Below the pieces are notes generated by a model. It was not told where the DNA came from, made no database searches, and saw nothing but the letters and a program-made list of their open reading frames with translations. Shown here in pieces: positions 35,714 to 47,179 of a stretch of DNA of 64,000 nt. Source of the DNA: Nicotiana tabacum (Eukaryota > Streptophyta > Magnoliopsida > Solanales > Solanaceae); contig NC_134082.1 of assembly GCF_000715075.1 (NCBI RefSeq), positions 145,006,948-145,070,947 on the forward strand, written 5' to 3'. Made by a program: the position numbers and the translations under genes. The stretch's first letter is position 1; each line of letters begins with the position of its first letter.

Positions 35714-37088
35714 CTAGCCCTGGCCGAAGTTCCTTTGGTTGTAACAGTCCAAGTTTTCCCCCGGAGCAACATTTAACATACCACAATACCTCCTGTAGTA
35801 TCCAATTCGATCTTCCACTGCGTCATTCCGTCCTATGCCACATTCAATTCCACCGTTAATGATGTTGGTAATTACACCGTAACCTGGTACTCGATTCGCC
35901 GCCTGATCCGCGGCAGACGGAGTCCAACGACCGATGATAACGTCGTGGGAAGATGGCTTGTTGTCCTGTGGTGTCATCCAAAACCATATAGCTGTTTTGA
36001 ATGATATAGTAGCATCTGTGGCCACTAAATCAGGGTTGTTAACTAGCTCTTGTCCAATTGCAGTTCCAGCTTTCTCATAGTTATTTCGGCTGCAAAAGTT
36101 TATCGTTTCTAAATTAGTCACTATGGCACTAAATATATGCATTTCAGTATTCTTATCTAATACTAAGTAGTATTTCATTGTCCGAAATGAAATTAAAACA
36201 GATAGAGAGAAATGACTAGTAGGCAGATTCTTAATTGCCCCTGTCAAAGGTCATCTAAGGTTTAATTATCAACGATTGGTATTATTTATATTCATCTGTC
36301 TAACGTACTTTGTCAATTGGATGGGTCCTCTACCATAATATCTGTCACTCTGGTCATTTTGCCTAACAAAGCAATACCCTCCTGTAAATGGTTCTGCACT
36401 CAGGGATCCACCTGCAAAAGAACAAACGCTTCACTTATAGATTACAGCTAATAATAAGTAGTAACCTCAAAAAATAAGGAAGATAACTCGGAAAATTGTT
36501 TTTTTTAATTAGGGTAGGCGTCACGCGAACGCAGGCCCCCACTGCCAAATTATGACGTGGCTCGACCACTTGGGTTGACCTTAGGCTGGCGCCCCTCTGA
36601 AAGTGTAATGGAGGTCACTAGCCTAGAGCCCTAGACCATGTGCCTTAACGATCGCCCGTTAACCTCGTCCAAGAAAGTGGTAGAATGGATTAAATTGCAC
36701 CGACAGATACTTTCATATACTCCAACACAGACTGAACAAAACAAATTAGCAGTATAGCTGAGATTAAAGTTGGGGGGGGGGGGGGGATGGGATGAGCAAA
36801 ATTACCAGTAGTTTCGTGAGAAGTTTGACCGAAAAAGGCAGCAATTTCTTTCCTACGGGCAGTATCATCACCAGTAGTTCCAAAACCAGGAAAGGAATTG
36901 GCAGCAGCTATGAATGCATCATAAGTGTAGAAGCCATTGGCAGGACATCTACCGTCGTTCCTATTCTTCAGCATCTCGTTGAACAAGTCACTCGTTACAA
37001 TAGAACCAATGCCTTGTGCCAAGCTCCCTGTTAAGAACAGGAAAAACACACAACAAAACAATGCCATTGGTGATCCAGAAAACTCCAT
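35714..37088 (-). CDS. PR-Q: Acidic class II endochitinase, PR-P/PR-Q type (GH19)
   Basis: Three exons (37088-36806, 36411-36309 and 36089-35714) join in frame to 253 residues with GT-AG introns. The start gives a hydrophobic signal peptide of about 24 residues ending LTGSLA before Gln25. There is no chitin-binding domain and no C-terminal vacuolar extension (it ends NFGQG), so this is an extracellular class II enzyme. GH19 motifs are [12 protein letters not shown] (general acid Glu92), [10 protein letters not shown] and [12 protein letters not shown]. The protein closely matches what I recall of tobacco PR-P/PR-Q. I cannot separate P from Q without a search. These enzymes cut fungal wall chitin and are induced by pathogens and salicylate. 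Residue 112 is Gln where class I and cereal GH19 chitinases have the second catalytic Glu. The frame is intact, so the gene is probably active. Confidence 0.95.
36509..36690. other. GC-rich block of unknown origin in chitinase intron 1
   Basis: Between AT-rich intron ends lies about 180 bp that is clearly richer in G and C, with CGTCACGCGAACGC and GGCTGGCGCCCCTC. It has no frame and no recognised family. It could be an old small insertion such as a SINE, but I found no A or B box and no flanking duplication. Confidence 0.35.
36772..36786 (+). repeat. Run of 15 G in chitinase intron 1
   Basis: A homopolymer of 15 G (15 C on the coding strand) lies about 30 bp inside the first intron from its donor site. 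Long G/C runs are rare in AT-rich plant introns and may vary in length between plants. Confidence 0.9.
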
Positions 37089-38497
37089 TTTCCTCTGTAC
37101 TTTCTTATGTTTTTTTTTTTTTTTTTGAGTTAAGAACGTTTAGTTATGTGTGTGGGTATTTATAGGATTCAGATTTAGGGCGAGCAGAGACTTTTCATCT
37201 AGTAAGGTTAAATGGGGCTTTGATTAATTTGTACTGTGTCAGTTTTCCACAATCGTAGTTGTCAATTTTGCGTCTTGTTTAGGCCATATACGTGTTTCAT
37301 CATAAATGGCCGATACAGTGAAGAAAGGCGCCCGGAGTTCTTGAAAAATAGCAATGGAATAAATATAAAAAATTCTTTTCAGCTGCAGTAACCTAAGCGA
37401 TATACATGTGACGCTAGGAATATTGGAAGCATTCTATTGGATGTACTGAAATTTAGTGCGTCTTAAAAGAATTAAAGTACACAATATTTAAAAATAATTT
37501 AATTTTAAATTTTTTAATTTTCCCCTAATGGGATGATTTATAATTGCAAACAGTTTCCTTTACCAAAGTGACTTCCTTGAGTGAGTGAAGTAGGGAACTT
37601 GGCTCTGTTACAGGGCCACAACTATATCGAACTGAATTGGCTTTATGCACAATCTCTCCACTATTTGCTCGTTAGCCATTTCCAGGATCAGCTATAAGTT
37701 TTGTGTTTGAAATATTTATGATAACTCAACTCAAACAATCAAACTTTATAGACATATAGGCAGAAAATAAAATTTCCCAACCTATAATTAAATCCATTAA
37801 AAAACTGCTACAAAACTAGTGTTAATAGCCGTTGAGATTTTTGTAGTTTTTTAAACAAAAGTAAATAAATAAAGTATTTCGCTGAAAACACAAGCGACCT
37901 ACAGTTTAATAAACTAACCGTAAACTCTTGAATCAACCCGTGCCCTTCAAAGGGTTTATGGTTTTAGTAAATTTTATTTCAAATACCAAAAGAAACCCAA
38001 CAAAAAAAATAACCCTTCGTATCTCTATAATTTCAAGTTCCTCTAATTCAATTTGGGATTTAATCAAATTGAATTAGAAGATTCCGTTTTCCACCTCTAT
38101 CACTTGCTACTACTCCACTTCAAAGAAATTCCCCAATTTTACTATCAAATGCTGGTAAATTTTGAATTTTATGTAACTACTTTCTGTTCATGATTAGGAT
38201 AAATATTTGAATTCTTCGTATTAAATTATGTTCAACGATGATGATTTGCATTTGGCCATCTTTACCATGTAAAACAAGATACTCTGCTTTGTCCTATTTA
38301 ATGCTGATATTGCTTCCTTTTACGCTTTTCTCAAAATATCTCTAACAACTTAAATTTTTATCTTATTCGCTATCGATATAATAAAGCAAGAAAAGTTACT
38401 AAGAAATGTGATATATATTCTAAAAGAACTTCTTCAAAGAAAAAAATTAAAGACAAAAATTCCAGAATTGCAAAGGAAGGAAAATTTCTTAGGCATA
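37089..38497. other. Chitinase upstream region and unassigned AT-rich DNA
   Basis: The right flank of the chitinase gene should hold its promoter, read leftward. A 17-bp T run at about 37111-37127 lies in the leader. No other gene is supported. At 38043-38055 and 38065-38077 is a perfect 13-bp inverted repeat (CTAATTCAATTTG with a 9-bp loop), possibly a MITE remnant. Confidence 0.5.
37157..37164 (-). promoter_or_regulatory. Probable TATA box of the chitinase gene
   Basis: The minus strand reads CCTATAAATACCCACAC with TATAAATA at this position, about 70 bp upstream of the start codon. That is the right place for a plant core promoter with a short leader. Confidence 0.75.
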
Positions 38498-39382
38498 TGA
38501 TAGCTTATATGAGTCCACCAAACTATAGAGTATCAGGACCTCTATGAGTTTTCACTGAGAATGTTATGAAACAGTAAGTAAATAAGATAGGGAGTTTTAC
38601 GTGGGAAAATCACTGCTCAAGGGGATAAAAAACCACGACTTACACTGGTAGGATTTCAACTTTACTATGAGCAACATTTAGATTACAACTATGCAATCTA
38701 GGAATTAAACTTGTAATCCCACACTAACTCGTAATACACCTATTACAAGCCACTTTGCAATACACCTATTACAAAGACTTCAACTCATGTCTAACTCTAG
38801 TCACGATACAAACACAAAGGGTTTATGGTTTTACAAAGGGGTTCCTAAGCAACGCTTCTAGCTAAGGAATTACAAAGAAGAACAATTACAAAGTTACAAC
38901 TCAACTAAGGACAGCAAAATACTAGATTTAGGAACTGGTCCGTAGTAGCGTTAAACTTTAATCTTGATGCACTTGAGAATTGAATGCACGACTCTCAGAA
39001 GGCTTGAATGCTTGAAGTAAATTCGCAAGTGTTCAAGTGATGTTTTTGTTGTAGTGCTCTTGTTAATACACCTTTGATGGCATCACTTGAATGATGTAAG
39101 CACTTGGTTGGTCAAAAGACAAATAACTGCAGAACTGTGCTGCACTAATTCTGTGGCAGTCACTTTTCAGCTGTACACAGTTGACTTCCATACTATTGTC
39201 AGGGACACACAGGGGATCAGGTCCCTGTGTTGGTTCTCTATCTTCTACAGTTGCAGCAGTTCACATTAGCCGGATTCCGTTGATTAGCAATGTATACTAA
39301 GTGTGTCAGGTTTCCTATCTGGTTCTTGACAGTAAGTTTGTTAGACATCAAAACATAAGGCTAAGACATTGAAAGCCCATCA
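38498..39382 (-). repeat. 3' LTR of the Sirevirus-like copia element (885 bp)
   Basis: In plus orientation it runs from TGATAGCTTATATGAGTCC to GAAAGCCCATCA. On the minus strand it follows a purine tract (AAAAAGGGGAAAATT) that itself follows the ATCATCATC phrase common in these elements. It matches the solo LTR at 29028-29997 in reverse. It has three CACAAG/TTACAAAG-type short repeats near 38.69-38.79 kb. No 5' LTR lies in the window. Confidence 0.82.
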
Positions 39383-39536
39383 ATTTTCCCCTTTTTGATG
39401 ATGATAAACTTAGATCTTGATAACATATTTTTAGAGCAGAAATAACCAGATGAAGCAACAGGAACTTCACAAGTTCTTCCTGACTTTATGCTTCCCCCTT
39501 AATCAGATCCCTGTTTTAATTATACTTCCCCCTTTT
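39383..39536 (-). other. Repeated polypurine tracts near the 3' LTR
   Basis: On the minus strand, AAAAGGGGGAAG (39525-39536), AAGGGGGAAG (39491-39500) and AAAAAGGGGAAAAT (39383-39396) lie within 155 bp. Sireviruses are known for multiple polypurine tracts upstream of the 3' LTR. The copy that abuts the LTR is the one expected to prime second-strand synthesis. Confidence 0.7.
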
Positions 39537-40194
39537 AGCATCACTAAAAATACACAAGCAGGCAAACAACATAAAAAGTCTAGCCTAGCTAACTCATACG
39601 ACATATGTGCACACAACATGATAGAAAAGAGAAAGGAAGAACATAACCATTTAGATAGCAAAAGAGGATAGGTTTTATATACAAGACATATGCCTTTGCT
39701 ATGCAGCAAAGGCAAAGATTGGATTGTTGTCAGCGGGAGAAGTACATATACATCCCATTCACATCAAAACAAAAAGAAACAAAAATAACTGTCAAGTCAT
39801 GAAAACAAGAACAAAAAATCCAGAAACTGGTCACTGAAAGGGGTTCCTTATGGGGCACTAGGAGTGGATGGCTTGGAAGTTGTAGGAAGAGTTTGGAGAA
39901 CAAGATCTATTCGGGCATTTGCCGACGTTTGCTCGGTGAGCAGTTTCTCTTTCAGGTTCTCCACTTGTGCCCTAAGATTAGCATTTTCTATGTCAAACGA
40001 GCTATCTCCTAATTTTACCCTACGACCCCTTGGGCCTGCTGACCTTCTAGGATAGCGTTCCTTGCCTTCAACCTTCGAATCTCCTCAGTTGCGCTGTTTT
40101 GAGCATTGTTGAGCTGAGAGATTGTTGATGTACTGCCTAACCCCCCATTCTTCTCGATGCACTCACATTCCTCCAAAGTTATGTGAGAGAAGAT
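39537..40194 (-). other. Non-coding tail between envelope-like ORF and polypurine tracts
   Basis: No open frame above 70 codons is credible. The stretch near 40130-39870 may be the eroded C-terminus of the envelope-like reading frame. Its minus-strand translation has short polar, Glu/Asn-rich runs, but stops break it. Confidence 0.45.
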
Positions 40195-42267
40195 TTACTT
40201 CTTGGTCCCTACTTTGCATTGTCCCAGTGACACTTTAAAGAACTTAAACATGTGCGTAAGAAGAAACCTATACGGAAGACCATGATTTCTATCCTTGAAA
40301 GTTGCTACCTTCTGCATATGTTCAATCATGATGGCAGGCAAGCTCACAGGTGTAAATCCATCCAGTTTCTCCATTAGATACAAGTCAGACCTAGAATTCA
40401 TGGACCTCCTCTTAGCACGGGGTAGAAGAACCTTGTTCACCAGCTCGAAGAGCAACTGATAAACAGGGAGCAAGACCATCTTCTGAACTCGTTTCCCTTT
40501 CTGGTTTACATTATCCTTCACGATAGCATTTCTAAAGTTTGACCCACACACATCCTTCACTGTAGATACACCAACCTTAGGGACTTTCAGAATATCCCTA
40601 AGCAGACCCACATCAAACACGATATCCACCCCATTAACCAATGCACAAATGTGGTTGGTATCAACAGGAAAGAGGTCGGCATAGAAGCTTTGAACCTCAT
40701 CCTCATACACCTTGGGTGCATCCATTTGGAATAAATGCCCCCGCCGTTGAAATTCAACCATCTCAATTACTTGTCTCATGTCAGACATATCAGTAATTGT
40801 TGGGTCAAAGGTGCGACCCAACAAGATCTTTTGATGCCTCAATCGTTCTGTAGCAGGCCTAGTCTCACTTCTCACTTTCTTTGCCAAACCAGGTTCCTTT
40901 ACTGGTTTCAACTTTCTCTTGCCAGACTTCACAACACTTGATTTTGCTTTTCCACTAGACTTGATCAAAACATCCTCATCAGAAACTGATGGTTCACTCA
41001 CACCGTCTTTCAACTTTGAACTGGGGGTTGTTTTCTCCAATGAAGCAGATTGCTTCTTCTTCTGGGACCTTTTCACCAAGGAACTAGGTTCCTCTGTTAC
41101 TTCCTCATCCACTTCCACCACAAGAACATTCTTATCACATACTACCTCACTATTTTTCACCAACCTCTTCTTTTTCTTCTTACTGCTCTTTTGGAGGGCT
41201 GACTCATAAGCCTTTTTGCTTTCAACCTAGTAGTAGGTCTCTTGGTAAAGGACTTAGGAATGATTATTGGTCGTCGCTTGACAATAAATGCATCTAGAGC
41301 AATGTTTTCTTGATCTTCCTCATCACTAGACCTCATCTCAGGAACCAGAATTTCCAAGGGCACAACAGCAAAGTGTGGAGAAGGTGCAGGAGTAGAACTG
41401 ACCTGGGAGGGGGATCCTTGACATGTTTCCTCCGGAGAGGGGTCAGGTCCTTTACGAGAAGTCCCAGTAGTTTCTGGTAGTGTAGAGCTTTCAACCAGCA
41501 CCATGGCTCCTTCGCCCACTAAGTCTATGTGTCTCATTCCTCTGAGACTTGGGTATTTAAGAGACTACCTCATGCACTATTCCATTTGTAGATACAACAA
41601 AAATGGTTGCGACGGTTTTCTCCTCTAGAGACTCTATGGATACCACAAAATCTGAACCAACAATGGCGGAAGGTTGATCAACACTAGCCCCTGAAACTTC
41701 TACAAACTTTATAGCTTTACCTTGTTCTCCATTTTGGCCTTTGTTGGTGAGAATCTCAGATGATAGAGACGAAGGATCATCGATTTTTGGGGTTTTTGAG
41801 TTCTCATAATTTGGAGGGAGAGGGAGGTCTGAGATAGTCGCATTAGAACTGGAGATTGAAGGGAGATCTGGGTTGGAGGTAGTTTCAGTGGTTAAGACTG
41901 GAATGGTGACAGAGGATTCATCAGGGACGGAGGACTCAAGGGTTTTCTCTGGGTTAGTATTGACTGAAGAAGGGATTTTGGAGTGATTGTTAGCTATTGA
42001 AGATATAGAGTTGAGAATTTTTTGGAGAAGGTTTGAAGAGGGAATATGATCGGTGAAGAGAAGAGAGGTTTTTAATAAAAGAAGATAATTATGAGGGAGG
42101 GAGATAAGAACCAATTCAAAAATGGTGGTAGTGCATGGGAAGTTGCAACGTTTCAGAGGGAGAAAAAAGGATTTGAAATGAAAAGACGTGATAGTAGAGT
42201 CTGAAAAGGAGGATGACATGGCAGTTGATATTTGCACCTTTTTTAAAATGTGTATTAAAGAATGCAC
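40195..42267 (-). pseudogene. Sirevirus envelope-like ORF, frameshifted
   Basis: Three consecutive minus-strand frames (42267-41557, 41537-41157 and 41163-40195) look like one long ORF broken by two frame changes. The first part is Ser/Thr/Pro-rich (about 236 codons). The middle is polar with Arg/Lys clusters. The last (322 codons) starts with a Lys/Ser-rich stretch and leads to a folded region (FQRRGHLFQMDAPKVYEDEV, FYADLFPVDTNH) like the putative plant transposon protein domain. By place, just after pol, it matches the envelope-like gene of Sireviruses. I see no clear fusion peptide or strong membrane anchor, so the word envelope rests on position and family habit. The ORF is broken and not functional. 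Confidence 0.68.
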
Positions 42268-42481
42268 AGGACTACTAACCTTTAGTACAAGAACCAGGTT
42301 CTTGACCTGTCTTTGAAAATTTCAATCTTCTTTTACCACCCATGCAATGCATCTACAGCTTCTATAATCATCATGCGTGTCTACCTGCAACGGTATTGAA
42401 GTGAGTTAGACTTGGCCAGAAAACATTTTAACTAATATTACCTGAAGGTGACTTTCATAGCCACTGATGGAAATCAGGTTC

Positions 42482-45450
42482 TCAATTAGGCTTTAATAGC
42501 CCCAGCTTCACCCTATTTCTTTCAAAATGATCCTTACTCAATGCTTTGGTGAAGATATCTGCAATTTGGTCTTCTGTACTGCAGAACTTCATACAGATAA
42601 GCCCTTTCTCCACATTGTCCCTTAGAAAATGATGCCTCACATTAAAGTGCTTGGTTCTTTTATGTTGAACTGGATTTTTGGCCATGTGCATTGGTATTAT
42701 TATATAGAAGAGGCACACAGTTAGTGTATACACCAAAGTCTTCCAATTGTTGTTTGATCCATAGGATCTGAGCATAACAAGAAGCTCCAACTACATATTC
42801 TGCTTTAGTTATTGAAAGAGTCACTGAGTTTTGCTTCCTTGTGCCCCATGAGATGAGACATGATCCTAGAAAGTGAGCCATTCCAGAAGTACTTTTCCTA
42901 TCCACAAGATAACCTACATAGTCAGCATCAGCATACCCAATAAGATTAAAACTGTCACCTGAGGGATAGTACAAGACCAGGTCTTGTGTTCCCTTAAGAT
43001 ATCTCAAAATTCTTTTGGCAGCCTTCAGATGAGATTCCTTGGAATTTGACTGAAATCTTGCACATAGCCCCACATTAAAGACAATATCAAGTCTACTGAT
43101 AGTGAGGTAGAGAAGAGACCCAATAATGCCTCTATACATAGTTTGATTCATAGGAGATCCAGACTCATCCATGTCCAGTCGAGTAACCGTTGCAATGGGA
43201 GTGTCTATCACTTTTGATGCTTCCATATCAAACCTCTTCAAGAGCTTCTTGATGTATTTATGCTGGCAAATGAATGTACCCTTTGTGGACTGCTTCACTT
43301 GAAGACCCAAGAAGAAACTCAACTCACCCATCATGCTCATTTCAAACTCACTTCCCATGAGTTTTGCAAATTCTTCACATAGTGAATCAGCTATTGCCCT
43401 AAAAATAATATCATCAACATATACCTGAACAATGAGGAGGTTCCTCCCCCGTTTCTTCAAGAACAAGGTGTTGTCAATTTTCCCTCTTGTAAAGCCATTT
43501 TCTAAGAGGAACTTTGACAATCTTTCATACCAAGCTCGAGGAGCCTACTTCAACCCATACAATGCCTTGTCCAGTTTAAACACATATTCAGGGTGTTCAT
43601 GATATTCAAACCCTAGAGGTTGCTTCACATAGACTTCTTCCTTAAGAAATCCATTAAGAAATGCACTTTTTGACATCCATTTGGAATAAAGTAAATTCCA
43701 TATGTGATGAAAAAGCGATTAGAATTCTAATAGCTTCCATGCGAGCAACTGGAGCAAACGTCTCATCATAATCAATTCCTTCCTCCTGATTGTAACCTTA
43801 AATCACTACCATATCCTTATTCCTTGTAGTGTTTCCATGTTCATCAAGCTTATTCCTGAATACCCGCCTGGTTCCTATGATGGTTCGATCTGAGGGTCTA
43901 GGTACCAGGTGCCACACCTTGTTCCTTTCGAACTGATGCAACTCATTTTGCATGGCTGTAATCCAATCTGCATCATTTAAGGCTTCCTTGATATTTTTGG
44001 GTTCTATTTGGGAAAGAAATTCCGAGAAGGCAAGTGAACTTCTGGTTTTTTATCGGGTTTGCACACCTGAATCTAGAGAGGTAATTATGTTGTCAATAGG
44101 ATGGGAACTTTTGTGTTTCCAGTTGGATACTTGAACCTCATTTGTAGATGAGCTGGGAGGATCTAACTGGTTCCCTTATGTTCTTCTATCAGCTATTTGA
44201 GGAGTACCTTGCACTGCATCAACCACTCTTTCTTCAGCTTCAGTGGTTGTAATTGTGGTACCTGGTTCCCTTGAGGAAGAAGATGCATTGTCTCCGCTTG
44301 GCTCCTTCACTTGACTCATCATGTTTGCCTTTCCATTTGTCATGTCGATGACTTCACCTGGAACCAGTAAAGGTTCACCATCTTGATCATCCTTGTTGAT
44401 TTTCTCACATGAGGGATAGGACTCGTCAAATATTATGTGAACACTTTCCTCAATACACTAAGTCCGCTTGTTGTATATCTTGTAAGCTTTGCTTTGAGAA
44501 GAATATCCCAAAAAGATTCCTTCATCACTCTTGGCATCAAATTTACCAAGCTGATCCTTTCCATTATTGAGAACATAACATTTGCACCCAAATATTCTTA
44601 GGTGAGTCAACTTAGGTTTCCTTCCATTCAGCAACTCATAGGGAGTTTTGTTTAGGAGAGATCTGATCATGCACCTATTCACCAAGTAGCAGGCAGTGTT
44701 GACAGCTTCAGCCCAGAAGTTCTTTGCAATCCTACTGTCGATTAGCATTGTTCTTGCCATTTCATCATGAGTTCTATTCTTCCTTTCTAAAACTCCATTT
44801 TGCTGGAGAGTTCTTGGGGCTGAGAAGTTGTGGGTAATGCCATACATTACAAAACTCATCAAATTTGACATTGTCAAATTCTGTTCCATGATCTGATCTA
44901 ATACATGATACTCTAGACTCCATCTTCACCTAGATTTTCTTCACAAAGGTAGCGAATACCTCAAAGGTTTCATCTTTCGTTCTAAGAAACAAAGTCCAAG
45001 TGAATCTGGAGTAGTCATCCACTAACACAAAGATATATCTTTTTCCTCCCGTGCTTTAAACTCTCATAGGGCCACACAAATCCATATGAAGAAGATCAAG
45101 TGGCTTTGAGGTGTTGACATCTTTATTAGACTTAAATGAGGACTTCACATGCTTCCCTCTAGCACAGGCATCACAGACTTTTTGTTCTTTGAACTTTGAC
45201 ATGGGCAGACCACGGACCAAGTCCTTCTGAATTAGTTTATCCAAAAGAGAGAAGCTTGCGTGCCCCAATCTTCTGTGCCAAAGTTTAGCATCATCATCAA
45301 CAGTTTTTAGGCAACTCAGATCACCACTTTGTATAGACTCGAAATCAGCAACATAGATGTTCTTGTATCTTTTGGCTACAAGTACCACTTCACCAGTTAC
45401 CAGATTTGTAACTGTGCATATCTTGGACAAGAACTCCACCTTGTTTCCTT
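42482..45450 (-). pseudogene. Sirevirus pol: integrase, reverse transcriptase, RNase H, broken
   Basis: The GAG-pre-integrase zinc region is LWHRRLGHASF...CDACARGKH (frame 45439-45056). The integrase C-terminal core is in 44889-44458 (LQQNGVLERKNRT, FGCKCYVLNN). The reverse transcriptase N-terminal half is readable between 44130 and 43530 with several stops, including one in YGLK-stop-APRAWYE where the family has Gln. The frame 43520-42660 (286 codons) keeps the catalytic YVDD and continues into RNase H (DADYVGY, KAEYV). The third RNase H acidic residue reads LYNNTNA, with Asn where Asp is usual. The end (HFLRDNVEKGLI, ADIFTKALSKDHF) is in 42790-42482. These enzymes copy and integrate element RNA. 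This copy cannot make them whole. Confidence 0.87.
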
Positions 45451-45715
45451 TATCACAAATCTAAGAGACACTCAAGAGACTTGTACTTAAGACCATTGAC
45501 ATAGTACACATTCTCAATTGAGTGAGTGAGTGATTTCCCGACTTTTCCAACTTCGAGAATGTACCCCTTTTTTCTCATTGCCAAAGGATACACTCCCTCC
45601 TTGCAGGGCTTCTAGTGAAAGAAAGCCCGTGGTGTTCCCATTCATGTGCTTTGAACATCCACTATCCATGAATCATTGTTGATTTTTTCCTTTCATTGTT
45701 CTCTGCACAAGGAAA

Positions 45716-47179
45716 TCAAGAGTTAGTTTTAGGAACCCAAAAAAGTTTGGGTCCTTTATAGTAGGCAAGAGGATGAATAAGAGTTCCCTTAGTCCATGCA
45801 GGTAACATGTGTTTTTTATGGGTGGCACCTGGACCCTTTTTAGTAGTTACCTTTTCAACAAACACTTTGTTTTTCTGAATAGACTGGACCTTGGCTTGGC
45901 AATTTTCCTTGAAATACGCATTGTTCCCACAATGGGTACACAACCAGTTATCTGATACAGTAACATACTTGCTATGGGGATTGTAAGGAGTTCTCTCCCT
46001 TTGAAACCTTATTCCCTGCCTGTTTCCACCATTATTAACATACATGGCCGTAATATCTTCCGAGTACCATGTCCATTTAAGGGACTTCTCAAAATCATTT
46101 TTTACTCTTTCCAGTTCAGTTTGGAGATGCTTGTTTTTCTCAATTTCAAAACACATGCTAGTTTTCACAGATTTCAACTCGTTTTCAAGCCTAATGTGTG
46201 CCTCACCGGCTACCTCATTTCCTTTCCCAGAATTTCCAAGTCTAGACTCAGTTCCTAGTCCCTCTATAGTTTCCCTCAGGTTTGCAATCACTATTAAGAG
46301 ATCATCTCTCTCCTCCTCAATTTCAGTCACTCTCTTCACTAAAGCCTATTTTTCTTTACTGAAATTCTCAATTGTTTCCTTATAGTCAATAGCTACAACC
46401 ACCAAGTCATCTCTTTCATGTTCTATACTAGCAATTTTTTAGTTAAAACATTTTTTTTCATTTTCCAAATCGCTTATGGTTTCCTTCAGATCAACTGCAC
46501 ACACTACTAGATCATCTCTAGTTTGTTCAGCTTCTCCTAGTTCTAAGGTCAAGGCATCTTTATCCTCCACAAGACTATGATAGGCATCAATTAATACATT
46601 TGCTAATGACATGAGTTTCTTAGGGGAGTAACATTTTACATTTCTCTGAACATCCCTGAAGTTTACCTCATCATTGTCATTTTCTTCATCATCGTCTGAT
46701 TGGGCCATCAATGCAAATATAGAATCATATTCATTTCCTTCACTTTCAACTGCCATCATGGAACTATCACCTGTATCAGTTTCTTCTTCAGACTCACTGG
46801 AGGAATCTCCCCATGCTGCAAGAGCTTGTTTCACCACATTGTTAGTAGATCTCTTCCTTTTGAAGTGCTTGTCAGGAATATGGTTCCTCTTTGCTGCTTT
46901 ATCAGAGTTGTATTTGGAGTGTTCTTGCTTCATGAAAGGACAAGCTTTGATGAGGTGCCCTGGCTTTCCACACTTGTGATAGAGGTCATAGTTTTTTGGT
47001 CTGCTGGAGTTCCCCTTTTTTAGTATTCCTCCATTTTTTCTGACCATCTTCTAAAATCTTTTGGTTAAATAAGCCATGTCAATGTCTTCCTCACTTGAAT
47101 CATTGCTTTCACCCTTGAGTACCAGGTTCTTTTCCTTCTTTGGTCTCTTTTTTCACTATCTATCTTCCTCTTTGATCGG
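45716..47179 (-). pseudogene. Sirevirus gag, C-terminal two thirds, broken
   Basis: Frames 47047-46439 (202 codons) and 46339-45716 (207 codons), with an upstream remnant to 47179, form the C-terminal part of gag. The first zinc knuckle reads YHKCGKPGHLIKAC, with Tyr in place of its first Cys. An acidic Ser/Glu/Asp-rich stretch and long heptad-like helices follow. A second knuckle reads CTHCGNNAYFKENC, with Tyr in place of His. A TAG in LTKRF-stop-KMVRK sits where the family has Gln. The capsid-like N-terminal part is missing because the Athila-like element inserted at 47179/47180. Confidence 0.8.

Larger units (their letters stand above)
38498..47179 (-). mobile_element. Sirevirus-like Ty1/copia retrotransposon, 5' end missing
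   Basis: On the minus strand the order is gag (47179-45716), integrase, reverse transcriptase, RNase H (45440-42482), an extra envelope-like coding region (42267-40195), a non-coding tail with several polypurine tracts, and a 3' LTR. Integrase before reverse transcriptase is the Ty1/copia order. A large ORF after pol plus repeated polypurine tracts is characteristic of Sireviruses. The gag is interrupted at 47179 by an Athila-like element, so the 5' LTR must lie beyond it, outside the window. Confidence 0.85.

Noticed and set aside
36509..36690. SINE insertion in the chitinase intron
   Set aside because: No A or B box, no poly(A) or poly(T) end and no flanking duplication could be shown, so only an unassigned GC-rich block is reported.
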